The notes below the pieces were generated by a model. The model was not told the DNA's origin. It saw only the letters and a list, made by a program, of their open reading frames with translations, and ran no database searches. A program made the position numbers and the translations under genes. From Bolinopsis microptera (Eukaryota > Ctenophora > Tentaculata > Lobata > Bolinopsidae), in the NCBI RefSeq assembly GCF_026151205.1, contig NC_087076.1:13563675-13627674 (forward strand): 64,000 bases of DNA, given 5' to 3'. Shown here in pieces: positions 46,210 through 59,100 of this stretch. Every line of letters begins with the position of its first letter. Position 1 is the first letter of the stretch.

Positions 46210-47968
46210 AGTGAGAAGTGATACTTGCCTGTTATTCCCACTTACTGACTGATAATCTTATCTATGGATACCATGCTTGAAATTAGGTAAACAACATAGC
46301 ACTTCCTAACCAGTCACGTTGAACGCGATCGCCGAATGATAAAACAATATGGGAGCGCGCACAGCATTGCGCGCTGATACTCTAAATACTGTGCTGTGCG
46401 CGTTTCGTCCGGAACCTGGGGGAGTTCCCGCTCTAATATATCTGACGACAGTGATCACTCATTATGAGAACTAACCCCGACCACTTTCCCGGTCGAACCG
46501 TACCCAAATCAAACTAATTTATGAACCACGTGTATAGCCAACGTCCTTGCGGTGCTGAGCCGATGTAAAACTCTTCTGTCTCTTGTTAATATTTTAGTTG
46601 TACTGTGCATAAAAGTGTGTAGTGACAAGTGTGTAGTGGTAATGTATTATTTATTATGACGACGCGATATTTATAATGCAGAATTAAAAGCTGCTTTCGA
46701 TATGACTGGTGGTGGGCTGTCTCCGGCGGGACATAGATCTATATAGGGGGTACCCGGGGTACGAGTTAACGAACAGTGTTCGTGTCCTTCCACAACCCCC
46801 TGTTACCTGTGTTTCTGTCGGGGTAGCCTAATTCATCCGTTAGAATCGCAGAGTTAGCGGAGCTCATGATATCTCGCGACGTATGCTGCATGAACGGTGC
46901 AAGACTTGCGCCGTTTGTTTCAGCATCCAGTTGCGAGTGCTTGCCCATCGAAAACATGATTAGTGATTGTGGATTTTATTGATATTACTGATTATCCATC
47001 ATATTCAGTATTAATGTATCCATTATTTATTTATTGACATCCTTCAGTCTCCAAAACGAGGTGTGAAGGTAAATTAACTTTGAGCCTTGTTTTGGCGACT
47101 GCTTAATCAATGGGCAAGTAGGTATTTGTTTTTTAGCAGTGTTGAACATTGAAACAATTATAAAATGTTTATTTTTATCTTATATAACCAATAACGTACA
47201 ATATGAATGACATATGCTATAGTGACGTAACATATATAGTGCAAAGAATTAGTAACTTGCGAGATGTGATTTAGTGATAATCGACATTAACATTTTGCAG
47301 TTTACAGTTGCACAATCAACAATGTTGGCGTCGATTGTTACTAACATTTATCTGAATTTAATACAAGTACATGTCACATATAAATTGGGTAGCTGAATGA
47401 AACTCGTGCCTCAAAATTTTCCGTTATTAGCATTGCAGTGTCCACGCCCTATACTGCGTTAACGACCGAAATTTTCCCAATATGCAATTATTATTTTGCT
47501 TCTTAAATTCTCTGATAATTAATAATATATCGTGACATGTAATTGTAAGATAACAAACCTCGCGCGCGCGGCGCTTACATCTGCACCTGAGAATCTCTCA
47601 GCAATGTGTGGCTGTCTGCGCGGCGGGCTGTGTATTGTGTATATAGCTGAATTTAAATTTAGATTTATTTGTAAATGTATAATAATATTAAATATGTATT
47701 GATTGTTTTGTGGTAAATAAAAATTTTGTTTTACTAAATTTTGTTTTACTGTAACCAGACTAAGATGTTGATATATCGAAAGATGCAATCTTATTACTGT
47801 GTGATTCAACTTGGACACGTTATTATTATTGCCAACGCAGCAGTACGTTGATCGAATGGGTCAAATGAAAAGTGTTGTTGGTAGGCCATGTCCATACCAC
47901 AAGTAAACCTAACCAGAGAGTGGCGACGGGTCCGACTTGCAGTATATTTTAAATTAAAAATTATTCAA
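46210..47968. other. Intergenic, no confident gene
   Basis: A minus-strand open frame at 46766-46957 starts with MFSMGKHSQLDAETN and meets a good donor (ACACAG|GTAACA, about 46805), so it could be a first exon, but no partner exon was found. The rest is AT-rich with no recognised feature. Confidence 0.4.
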
Positions 47969-48316
47969 ACTTTTTTTATCAAGACACTTATTTTATTTCG
48001 TCAGCCACATTGTTACACAAGTGCAACCAGCCAATTACAGGAAGCCGAAGGATTTATTTGGCCAGTGACGGTTAAGGTAGTGTGTACCATACTTTCTTCG
48101 CCCGAGACTTTGCTGCAATGTGCAGCTCCTCATTTAACCCTCTCACCCGATTTCTCGAGTATTCGGCTGAGTAGACCGGGGGGCTGCATAGACCACTCAG
48201 GATCCTTAGCTGAACGTCAACGACGCTCACCCCACGACCAGGCAGACAGTGGGATTTGAACTCACAACCTCACGATTGTAAAGCTGGCGTTCTAACCAAC
48301 TGCGCTACCTGGCCGC
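47969..48316 (-). mobile_element. tRNA-derived SINE
   Basis: The head on the minus strand reads GCGGCCAGGTAGCGCAGTTG, an A-box-like promoter, followed by GAGTTCAAATCC, a B-box-like element. The putative anticodon stem is mismatched, so this is a tRNA relic and not a tRNA gene. A body of about 250 bases follows, ending in ATAAAATAAG / GATAAAAAAAG at about 47969. No target duplication was found. Confidence 0.65.
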
Positions 48317-48791
48317 TAATACAACAATATACACATAATTGTCACAACAGAGGCGGCTCATGGGAGCTGGCTGGCAGTTTTGTTGGGTGTCCGACCGAGT
48401 GGGGGTGGGGGTGGCTTGGGGGCCGCCCAAGCTCCCCCCCCCCCCCAAACTGCCGATGTCTATTCACCGATGACTGCATACAATACCATTACCATAGCAG
48501 AGAGTTAATTAATTAATTAAATTATTCCAACGTACATTACAGTTACACACAGGCCACAGTGCCTCATGTATGTAATGTGTCACAGGCACATTACATGACA
48601 GCAAATAAACAAAAACAAAAACTTATAACATGAGAGAAACAGGACACAACACGTGTACGATCTCAGCCACGCAGTATTATAACAGTCAAAAGTTCAAATT
48701 ACAAGGTGTCCTGGACAACCAAATCATATAGATTACCTTTAGTAGATGCGCTTGATGTGCTTTGTACCGTTTACAATTAACTATGTGTTAA

Positions 48792-49516
48792 GGGGGCAGG
48801 GGGGGGTCTTCATGGAAATTTTCTCAAAATTGACTTTTTAGTTGTTTCTGATAAACGGGAGTGATATCTATCAGATGCTTTTAATCCGATAGAAAAATAT
48901 TGCTCCTAGCAGAAATTATCGCCGGTAAAAGGTCAGTGCTTGTGTGTAATTGTATTGCGCGAGCGATTTTTGATCGCGTGCCCTGAAAATCGAGTCTAAA
49001 AATCTATCTCCTCCTACATTTTTTGAGCTATCACCCTCAAACTTTCAGGATATGTTCTAGGGATCATTTAAAAGAGATTGTCCAGGCAAAATTTTGAGAT
49101 AGGCCTTTAAACATTTTTTATTCGATTTTGAAAATCTTGGACCTGGTTTTTTGAAGATTTTTCGAGGTCCAAGATTTTTAAAATCGAATAAAAAATGTTT
49201 AAAGGCCTATCTCAAAATTTTGCCTGGACAATCCCTTCTAAATGATCCTTAGAACATATCCTGAAAGTTTGAGGGTGATTGCTCAAAAAATGTAGGAGAA
49301 GATAGATTTTTAGACTCGATTTTCAGGGCACGCGATCAAAAATCGCTCGCACAATACAATTACACACAAGCGCTGACCTTTAACCGGCGATAATTTCGGC
49401 TAGGAACAATATTTTTCTATCGGATTGAAAGCATCTGATAGATATCACTCCCCTCTATCAGAAACAACTAAAAAGTCGATTTTGAGAAAATTTCCATGAA
49501 GACCCCCCCTGCCCCC
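48792..49516. mobile_element. 725-bp full-length palindrome bounded by TTAA
   Basis: The left end GGGGGCAGGGGGGGTCTTCA is mirrored by the right end TGAAGACCCCCCCTGCCCCC; the arms (about 350 bases each) match almost throughout and meet near 49154. TTAA stands at 48788-48791 and 49517-49520, the target type of piggyBac transposases. It has no coding capacity and is a fold-back MITE in form. Confidence 0.85.
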
Positions 49517-50137
49517 TTAAAACTGCGCGTCTTAGTTGTCCAAACAAGGATTGGACACCCTACAACACAAAATTTCACAAAGATCATGCGTGCGCTTACA
49601 TTCAAACGTTTGAGTGAATAGAGAGCTTTATATTGCGGTTAGATATTTCCGAATACCATTACTAATCACTATTTCTATTTTCAAGCACCAGCCACCAGAT
49701 AATAATTTTAGGGCGCCTGGACGCCCTCAAAAGCCGCCTCTGTGTCACAATGACCCTTTATAAAAACAACCCTTCAAAAACTCAATAAATTCCCTATCTT
49801 TAATATTGGGAGAAACATTTGAAAATCACCCTTGGCCTTGTGGCTCCAAATTTAAATCTAGACTATATATATTAACCAAGTTCTTTCTCGCACCTCTTGC
49901 AGTATATTCAAATATCTAATTTTATTATTGTACTATATTGAATGGTAACTTAAATGGTTTTAAAGGCAAATTGTAACTTTCTGGGTTGATGAGATTTTCA
50001 ACGGGGTTAAAGACTTCAAGATTGTTTTAGCATACAAAATATAAGTTTCGAAATTCAATGACTTCAATCAGTCTAGTATATTTGCATAATCTAACTATGT
50101 TTTACATTTCAATTTTCAGGCAAGGTTGAATGCTAAA

Positions 50138-51892
50138 ATGCTCTCTCCTGACTACATACGGTTTGAAGAAAGTGTCGCAAGCTCACAGGCCTCCAAACCT
50201 CTGAACTCTCTTACTACAAGCATGAAATTCATGGAGGATAAAAGGAAAAAGTACTCAATTCATCTTATTTGCCTCATTGTCATTTTACAGAATGTGTCAG
50301 ATTTTAGCGTTTCAGCAAATATGGTATGGATGGCATCAATTGTTGGTAACAACAGCTGGACATGGTTGCCATGCAAGCAGGGTTCAAACAATATTGACAA
50401 TCCTGCCATATCCAGGCCCAGTACAGCAGAAGGGGCTACAGCTACGTTTAGTTACTACCTTCTAATTGCCATCTTCTCAATTATTGGTGGGTACCTGGGT
50501 GACACAAAGCTGGGTAGATACAAAACTCTGAAACTGTCCCTGGTGATTGTCATCTTAGGCACAGCACTCTATGCTAGTCTAGCAATTGTACTGCAGGCAA
50601 ACGACCGGAGTCAAGGTTTCCCGATTGAGAGTTACATGGGTGTCACTGCTTACAACACTCTAGTGTACAGTCTGCTGTTTTTCAGTATAGTGATCTGTGC
50701 TGCCGGATCAGGGATACATTGTGCCAATATAATACCATTTGGTGTGGAGCAGTTTGTTGATGTGCAGACTGAGGAGGAGGACGGGGAACAACATGGCCAG
50801 TACACTAAGATAAGCCAGGCGATACACCTATTGTATTTTGTCAGAAACTTTGGCTGCTTCTTTACTTTTGTTGCTATCTCCAGCCTTCAGGAACACAAAT
50901 GGTCCGTTGGATTCTGTATGCCTTTCATCTGCTCAGTCATTTCCGCAGCACCATTGTTCTTGGGAAAGAAGTATTTTGTTGTCAATGTACCAAGAACTAA
51001 TGCCTCCTCCTTGTTTGTAAACGTAATAAAGGAAGGCTACAAACTCTCCAGAGTCACTGGGATTGCAGTGGACTCTAATCTTCATTATTTGGACTATGCT
51101 AGACGAGATTATGGTGGTAATTATGACAGGGAGGATGTAAATGCTGTGAAACGCTTGTTAAAGCTCATCCCTAAACTGTCAATCTACATGGTGTATTTTC
51201 TTCTCTATTCCCAAATGCACACAACGTTTTATATTCAAGGCCTATTCATGAAAACCCCGCCATATTTTCCTTATGCTGGCGCAGAAGGAATCAATAACAT
51301 TACAATAATGTTGCTGATACCATTGGTAATATTCAAGGTGTACCCCTACTGGAGGAGGCACTACGGACCTTTATCGCCCATTCTAAAGTCCCAAGTGGGA
51401 TTTGCTCTAATTGCCCTGTCCATGGTGGTTGCTGGATTGCTGGAATACTTCAGAATCCTACACTCTGACCCGACCTACAACGAGGCAGCTAAAGTCCGCC
51501 TACATTTCTACTCTTTGTTGGAAATAACTGTTAACCAGTCTCTCGACTTTTACCTGAGGTTTCCTCAGTATTTCCTCATTGCGATTAGTGAGGTGTTTGT
51601 GGTTATTGTTGCGCTGAAGCTAGCTTACATTGAGGCACCCAGACAGTTTAAGAGTGTATCTATGGGAATATTATACATGTTCAACGCGCTGGGGACCCTG
51701 CTAGCAGCGGCAGTGCTGCTGCTCACCCAGTTGATAACGTATTACGCTTTTGATGGTCACGGCTGGATTTGTCAGGATCTGAATGCTGGTCATATGTATT
51801 ATTATTTCTACACTGTTTGTGTTTTGATGGTTGTTAACATGATTGTTCTTTGTTTTAAGTCAGATTCTTATGAACTTGATATATCGATTTAA
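50138..51892 (+). CDS. SLC15/PTR-family (POT) transporter-like protein lacking the ExxER motif
   Basis: 584 residues from ATG 50138; the open frame reaches a 3' splice-like site (TTTTCAG|GCAAGG at 50119-50120), so an upstream exon is possible. Family features: GGYLGDTKLGRYKTL loop, YFVRNFGCFFTFVAISSLQ, LKLIPKLSIYMVYFLLYSQM, QYFLIAISEVFVVIVALKLAY and EAPRQFKSVSMGILYMFNAL, with about 12 membrane spans. The family moves di/tripeptides (SLC15A4 also histidine) with protons, SLC15A4 in endolysosomes. Helix 1 reads VILQNVSDFSVSANM where the family has ExxER, so proton coupling may be lost. A relative begins at 55221. Length matches SLC15A4 (about 577). Confidence 0.88.
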   Translation: MLSPDYIRFEESVASSQASKPLNSLTTSMKFMEDKRKKYSIHLICLIVILQNVSDFSVSANMVWMASIVGNNSWTWLPCKQGSNNIDNPAISRPSTAEGATATFSYYLLIAIFSIIGGYLGDTKLGRYKTLKLSLVIVILGTALYASLAIVLQANDRSQGFPIESYMGVTAYNTLVYSLLFFSIVICAAGSGIHCANIIPFGVEQFVDVQTEEEDGEQHGQYTKISQAIHLLYFVRNFGCFFTFVAISSLQEHKWSVGFCMPFICSVISAAPLFLGKKYFVVNVPRTNASSLFVNVIKEGYKLSRVTGIAVDSNLHYLDYARRDYGGNYDREDVNAVKRLLKLIPKLSIYMVYFLLYSQMHTTFYIQGLFMKTPPYFPYAGAEGINNITIMLLIPLVIFKVYPYWRRHYGPLSPILKSQVGFALIALSMVVAGLLEYFRILHSDPTYNEAAKVRLHFYSLLEITVNQSLDFYLRFPQYFLIAISEVFVVIVALKLAYIEAPRQFKSVSMGILYMFNALGTLLAAAVLLLTQLITYYAFDGHGWICQDLNAGHMYYYFYTVCVLMVVNMIVLCFKSDSYELDISI

Positions 51893-54800
51893 TTTCGTAT
51901 GCATGTACTATGTAGGCATTTAATTATTTACCAATTAAAGTGGAATAATGGACTACAGACCAGCTTTTAATTCTGGACTACATTAAAACGGGGCCAGATT
52001 ATTCCCTGACTTTTATGCTGAGACAAAGTATGGTAATTCGATTTGGAGTCTTAGTTTAATTTCCGACAAATCATTCTTGGCAAAAATTCAATTTTATTGG
52101 AAGAAAGTTAAACTGGTCTAGAGGTCGAATTTTGATCAAAAGCTATCAATGTTTATAGTTTTGCTCTTAAGTTTTTTCAATGAGAAATTGTTGTAGTTAT
52201 TAATTATTTATAAAGTACCTAGTTAGTTATTAATTATTAATTACCTTATCGGACGTTATTTGACCGGACATTGCGTGAACGGATATAATTTTGAACAGAC
52301 ATTAAAATGAACGCTAGCCGCTAGGGCCTCTAGCGTCCAATTAACATCCCTTCAAATAAAATCCGATAAGTTATTAATAGAATATAGTGTAGCAGTTATT
52401 ACTTATTGTTGATTGGTGTACAGTATCGAGTTTATCTCAAATTACACATCTATCACAATAATTGATGTAACTACCAATTTGTACTTTTGGCACACTTTTC
52501 GAATGAATGACGTGATTAATCAAGATTCCTCTATTAAGTAATATGACACGTTGATAATGCTTTAATTAGTGACGTGTATTTACTCCGGACCAAACTTTTA
52601 ATTGTGCTGAACGTGACTTGAACAGAAGATATTTATATAAAATTTGATATTTTCTAAAACTTTGTACTATTATGACTGTGTTGTTTTTGTTTTTAGATTT
52701 TGGATTTATTTTCTCACAATGGGGGTTTTTAACTTTTGGTAATTTACAATAAAATATGTGGAAAGTAAACATTACAATCTTATTTTGACTGTGTTTTATG
52801 TACTTGATAGTATTACTGTTTACATCGTACACTAATTTACACTATCACGAATGAGAATTGCACAACTCATATCCCAAACAAATGGCCACAAACAGCTTAC
52901 TTCAACCTTACATAATTAGTAATTACACGTGTTGTAATAATTAGTAATTACACGAGTTGTAATAATTAGTAATAACACGTGTTGTAATAATTAGTAATTA
53001 CACGTGTTGTAATAATTAGTAATAACACGTGTTATAATAATAAGTAATTACACGAGTTGTAATAATTAGTAATTACACGTGTTGTAATAATTAGTAATTA
53101 CACGTGTTGTAATAATTAGTAATTACACGAGTTGTAATAATTAGTAATAACACGTGTTGTAATAATTAGTAATTACACGTGTTGTAATAATTAGTAATTA
53201 CACGTGTTGTAATAATTAGTAATTACACGTGTTGTAATAATTAGTAATTACACGTGTTGTAATAATTAGTAATTACACGAGTTGTAATAATTAGTAATAA
53301 CACGTGTTGTAATAATTAGTAATTACACGTGTTGTAATAATTAGTAATAACACGTGTTATAATAATAAGTAATTACACGAGTTGTAATAATTAGTAATTA
53401 CACGTGTTGTAATAATTAGTAATTACACGAGTTGTAATAATTAGTAATAACACGTGTTGTAATAATTAGTAATTACACGTGTTGTAATAATTAGTAATAA
53501 CACGTGTTATAATAATAAGTAATTACACGAGTTGTAATAATTAGTAATTACACGTGTTGTAATAATTAGTAATTACACGTGTTGTAATAATTAGTAATTA
53601 CACGAGTTGTAATAATTAGTAATAACACGTGTTGTAATAATTAGTAATTACACGTGTTGTAATAATTAGTAATTACACGTGTTGTAATAATTAGTAATTA
53701 CACGTGTTGTAATAATTAGTAATTACACGTGTTGTAATAATTAGTAATTACACGAGTTGTTCACCAGAGGGTACTTGTTGTGCTGTGTGGATCTGGAGGC
53801 AGAGTTACGGATCTGCCGACTGATTTAAGGATGTTACAGTGTTAAATACTTTGTAATTTTAAATTTTGATACAATTTACAATTCCCAGCTCTGAATATAT
53901 TTCAAAGCTTGAAATTGGATGAGAAAATGACCCAGAAATCATACTCTTAATAATACGTTTAATATTATACTTAGTGTTGAACATGTTGAACTACTGATAT
54001 TGTAGGGGGTTTACTTATCTAATACCCCAATCTTATCTTCAGATTTGGTTTATTTCTCGCTAGTTAGGAAAATACGTAAGTAAGGAAAATACGTTGTATT
54101 GGGAACTTGGTTTTGCTTTTGAGAGTTTAAATACTGTATAACCAGGGTTTTGTATGTATGGATACAAGGATACAGAAATTATAATTACATTTATTGAGTT
54201 CACAATAATTGTAACCCTGAAATAATTTACACATCACGGGCAAGTTGGTCCCCTCACGATCAAAATTAGTATGTTAGGCTCCATTTGGAGAAAGGAAATG
54301 GCCGCAGTAAATCGGAGTTTTACTGTACCATGGTTCACTATTTGACTACATAGTAGTTTCCTCCTAGTCTGAGGAGAGAATACATTACTATGTGGTAATA
54401 ACAATGACTTATCATTGGAACATGCAGTATGGAGTGTATATATTATTTACACACTCAGAATTTACAATATATATATATTATATACATTAATTCTCACAAG
54501 GAAGCTGACTTTCTCAGAAAGTTGTTATTCACTTCCTAGCGTGTCAAGTTACTCCGTAAAACATGTCATATTGAGGTTATAAGTTATAACAGTGATGATA
54601 GCGACAAAATACAGATGGTTGAGTACTGAGTAGCAGGCTTATCATGCAAAACATTGTTTGTGCTCTGACGATAACGGCACGGAAACAAGTTGGCTCTATT
54701 TATAGTAACAAACATCTCCTGGTAACAAGGATTGAGAATACTATTATACTAAGTATACCTTCATTTGTATTTGCTTACAAGCTCAACTATCTACGGAAAT

Positions 54801-55220
54801 TGTACATCAGCTGAAGCCAAACCTGTTCTCATCTCTGTATTCGTGTATTCGTACTCGCATTCTTATCTCTACACACACATGTTGTGTACTCATCACATGT
54901 TTTCAGTCTGTATCGTCCCAGACAGGCTCTCACCTTACAGTTTCACACTGTAATATTACACTAGCATTGTAATATTACACTAGCATTGACCTGATTGTAA
55001 GTGTTTCACCGCGTATACACTTTACACTATACAAGTAACATATCCCTACAATGAGAATATAAATTCATGCTACCAAATTATTCATCGAGACTACTGACCT
55101 ACCTATGTGACCTATGTACTACAGACAATAATTTGATCATTTCATCTCTACTGAGCATCTTCATCCCGTTAATATTGACAACTCATGAAACTTACAATAA
55201 TGAAAATAAACATACAGCTG
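51893..55220. other. Intergenic between the two transporter genes
   Basis: AT-rich, containing the 25-bp satellite at 52911-53760. I see no further coding sequence. Confidence 0.6.
52911..53760. repeat. 25-bp satellite, about 34 copies
   Basis: Unit AATTAGTAATTACACGTGTT plus GTAAT. Variants CACGAGTT, AACACGTGTT and TTATAATAATAAG recur in a fixed order, giving a higher-order period of several units. Each regular unit has the palindrome ACACGTGT. The array ends abruptly at TTCACCAGAGGG. Confidence 0.92.
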
Positions 55221-55691
55221 ATGGTAAGTTATTTGGAGGAAAGTTGTGCAAGTGATACGGACTATAGTGAGTCAGACCCTCTTTCTGGTAACCATGGTGA
55301 TAAGAACTACCGGCTCCCTCGTACCAACAGAGCTGCAGCTGTTTTACTTATTCTTGTAAGTATAATTATACAGTTTGTCAGTTTTTAGTGTGGCCATGTT
55401 TAGCTTATTGATAAGTAATGCTATAACTTTATTTTCTATGCTTGATGATGCGTGCAAACAGATTAATAATAATGAAAGTGTGTACCAGCTCTTCGATCTG
55501 TGGGATTTTATCTAGATTATAATATCATAATAATCAAGAATGAACCACATTTCCATTTGTATTCTATGACCTATGTTACAATTGATTAATACGGAGTGTG
55601 TTTCAGGTGACAGTATTTGAGAGGTGTGGCTACTACACACTAACTGTTAACATGCCCTTTACCCTCAGTCGGTGGTTCAGACTTTCGTCTA
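55221..55691 (+). CDS. 5' exons of a second SLC15/PTR-like transporter (partial)
   Basis: Exon 1 (ATG 55221, or 55185 upstream in frame) runs to 55355 with donor CTT|GTAAGT. It encodes an acidic leader (SDTDYSESDPLSG) and the start of helix 1 (AAAVLLIL). Exon 2, 55607-55691, has acceptor TTTCAG|GTG and donor A|GTAAGT, and reads VTVFERCGYYTLTVNM, matching the family helix 1 with the ER pair kept. Phases agree. No further exon is seen before the 184-bp satellite, so the gene either continues beyond 64000 or was cut by it. Confidence 0.65.
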
Positions 55692-56125
55692 GTAAGTAAC
55701 GATACACTCGACTATCACGTGACTTACTTTAACACGTTCTCTAGATGGCCCCCAATTTTCGCCGATAACTCGCTAGGGGAGCATTTTAACCCGATGTCAT
55801 GTGGGGTGATTCGGAATCAGCGCTCTAAAATACATTGGTTCAAGCTGGTTTCAACTGTCATGGGACACTTTTAGAAAAATCTCGAAAATCGAGTGTAGAA
55901 TAATTTAGCACGCTCGTTAAAAAATTAGACTAACCTGGTCATCCTCAGCAAAGAATCAAGGTCTAGCGAACTGTACTGGCGATTCATCTTCAACAAACTA
56001 CTCTCATTTGGAGTGAGTATTCAGTTTTACGTTTATGTTGAGTTCGGCTTACCTTTGAAACGGTCTACAGTTTATTTGAGAGCACGTTTCCTTGATTTTT
56101 GTAGTGGATTTGTAGTGCTTTTCAC

Positions 56126-59100
56126 CCCTGTAGTGCTTTTATGTTCCGGGGTAGGTGGGACATGTTTTAGTTTAAAAATGGGTTCTGCCTGTCCCAGACC
56201 ATCATAAAAATCAAGTTTCGACCTCTCAACCCACTCGGGCCACTCCCAGGGGCCACGCCCATCCCAAAATGACCGAAATCCAGCTAAATCCAGACTTTAA
56301 AATCTTTACCCCTGTAGTGCTTTTATGTTCCGGGGTAGGTGGGACATGTTTTAGTTTAAAAATGGGTTCTGCCTGTCCCAAACCATCATAAAAATCAAGT
56401 TTCGACCTCTCAACCCACTCGGGCCACTCCCAGGGGCCACGCCCATCCCAAAATGACCGAAATCCAGCTAAATCCAGACTTTAAAATCTTTACCCCTGTA
56501 GTGCTTTTATGTTCCGGGGTAGGTGGGACATGTTTTAGTTTAAAAATGGGTTCTGCCTGTCCCAAACCATCATAAAAATCAAGTTTCGACCTCTCAACCC
56601 ACTCGGGCCACTCCCAGGGGCCACGCCCATCCCAAAATGACCGAAATCCAGCTAAATCCAGACTTTAAAATCTTTACCCCTGTAGTGCTTTTATGTTCCG
56701 GGGTAGGTGGGACATGTTTTAGTTTAAAAATGGGTTCTGCCTGTACCAAACCATCATAAAAATCAAGTTTCGACCTCTCAACCCACTCGGGCCACTCCCA
56801 GGGGCCACGCCCATCCCAAAATGACCGAAATCCAGCTAAATCCAGACTTTAAAATCTTTACCCCTGTAGTGCTTTTATGTTCCGGGGTAGGTGGGACATG
56901 TTTTAGTTTAAAAATGGGTTCTGCCTGTACCAAACCATCATAAAAATCAAGTTTCGACCTCTCAACCCACTCGGGCCACTCCCAGGGGCCACGCCCATCC
57001 CAAAATGACCGAAATCCAGCTAAATCCAGACTTTAAAATCTTTACCCCTGTAGTGCTTTTATGTTCCGGGGTAGGTGGGACATGTTTTAGTTTAAAAATG
57101 GGTTCTGCCTGTCCCAAACCATCATAAAAATCAAGTTTCGACCTCTCAACCCACTCGGGCCACTCCCAGGGGCCACGCCCATCCCAAAATGACCGAAATC
57201 CAGCTAAATCCAGACTTTAAAATCTTTACCCCTGTAGTGCTTTTATGTTCCGGGGTAGGTGGGACATGTTTTAGTTTAAAAATGGGTTCTGCCTGTACCA
57301 AACCATCATAAAAATCAAGTTTCGACCTCTCAACCCACTCGGGCCACTCCCAGGGGCCACGCCCATCCCAAAATGACCGAAATCCAGCTAAATCCAGACT
57401 TTAAAATCTTTACCCCTGTAGTGCTTTTATGTTCCGGGGTAGGTGGGACATGTTTTAGTTTAAAAATGGGTTCTGCCTGTCCCAAACCATCATAAAAATC
57501 AAGTTTCGACCTCTCAACCCACTCGGGCCACTCCCAGGGGCCACGCCCATCCCAAAATGACCGAAATCCAGCTAAATCCAGACTTTAAAATCTTTACCCC
57601 TGTAGTGCTTTTATGTTCCGGGGTAGGTGGGACATGTTTTAGTTTAAAAATGGGTTCTGCCTGTACCAAACCATCATAAAAATCAAGTTTCGACCTCTCA
57701 ACCCACTCGGGCCACTCCCAGGGGCCACGCCCATCCCAAAATGACCGAAATCCAGCTAAATCCAGACTTTAAAATCTTTACCCCTGTAGTGCTTTTATGT
57801 TCCGGGGTAGGTGGGACATGTTTTAGTTTAAAAATGGGTTCTGCCTGTACCAAACCATCATAAAAATCAAGTTTCGACCTCTCAACCCACTCGGGCCACT
57901 CCCAGGGGCCACGCCCATCCCAAAATGACCGAAATCCAGCTAAATCCAGACTTTAAAATCTTTACCCCTGTAGTGCTTTTATGTTCCGGGGTAGGTGGGA
58001 CATGTTTTAGTTTAAAAATGGGTTCTGCCTGTCCCAAACCATCATAAAAATCAAGTTTCGACCTCTCAACCCACTCGGGCCACTCCCAGGGGCCACGCCC
58101 ATCCCAAAATGACCGAAATCCAGCTAAATCCAGACTTTAAAATCTTTACCCCTGTAGTGCTTTTATGTTCCGGGGTAGGTGGGACATGTTTTAGTTTAAA
58201 AATGGGTTCTGCCTGTACCAAACCATCATAAAAATCAAGTTTCGACCTCTCAACCCACTCGGGCCACTCCCAGGGGCCACGCCCATCCCAAAATGACCGA
58301 AATCCAGCTAAATCCAGACTTTAAAATCTTTACCCCTGTAGTGCTTTTATGTTCCGGGGTAGGTGGGACATGTTTTAGTTTAAAAATGGGTTCTGCCTGT
58401 ACCAAACCATCATAAAAATCAAGTTTCGACCTCTCAACCCACTCGGGCCACTCCCAGGGGCCACGCCCATCCCAAAATGACCGAAATCCAGCTAAATCCA
58501 GACTTTAAAATCTTTACCCCTGTAGTGCTTTTATGTTCCGGGGTAGGTGGGACATGTTTTAGTTTAAAAATGGGTTCTGCCTGTCCCAAACCATCATAAA
58601 AATCAAGTTTCGACCTCTCAACCCACTCGGGCCACTCCCAGGGGCCACGCCCATCCCAAAATGACCGAAATCCAGCTAAATCCAGACTTTAAAATCTTTA
58701 CCCCTGTAGTGCTTTTATGTTCCGGGGTAGGTGGGACATGTTTTAGTTTAAAAATGGGTTCTGCCTGTACCAAACCATCATAAAAATCAAGTTTCGACCT
58801 CTCAACCCACTAGGGCCACTCCCAGGGGCCACGCCCATCCCAAAATGACCGAAATCCAGCTAAATCCAGACTTTAAAATCTTTACCCCTGTAGTGCTTTT
58901 ATGTTCCGGGGTAGGTGGGACATGTTTTAGTTTAAAAATGGGTTCTGCCTGTCCCAAACCATCATAAAAATCAAGTTTCGACCTCTCAACCCACTCGGGC
59001 CACTCCCAGGGGCCACGCCCATCCCAAAATGACCGAAATCCAGCTAAATCCAGACTTTAAAATCTTTACCCCTGTAGTGCTTTTATGTTCCGGGGTAGGT

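Noticed and set aside
46766-46957. Possible first exon (MFSMGKHSQLD) with a good donor
   Set aside because: No matching downstream exon could be found; kept only as a note in the interval entry.
48247-48316. tRNA gene on the minus strand
   Set aside because: A- and B-box-like words are present but the anticodon stem does not pair, and a SINE-like body follows.
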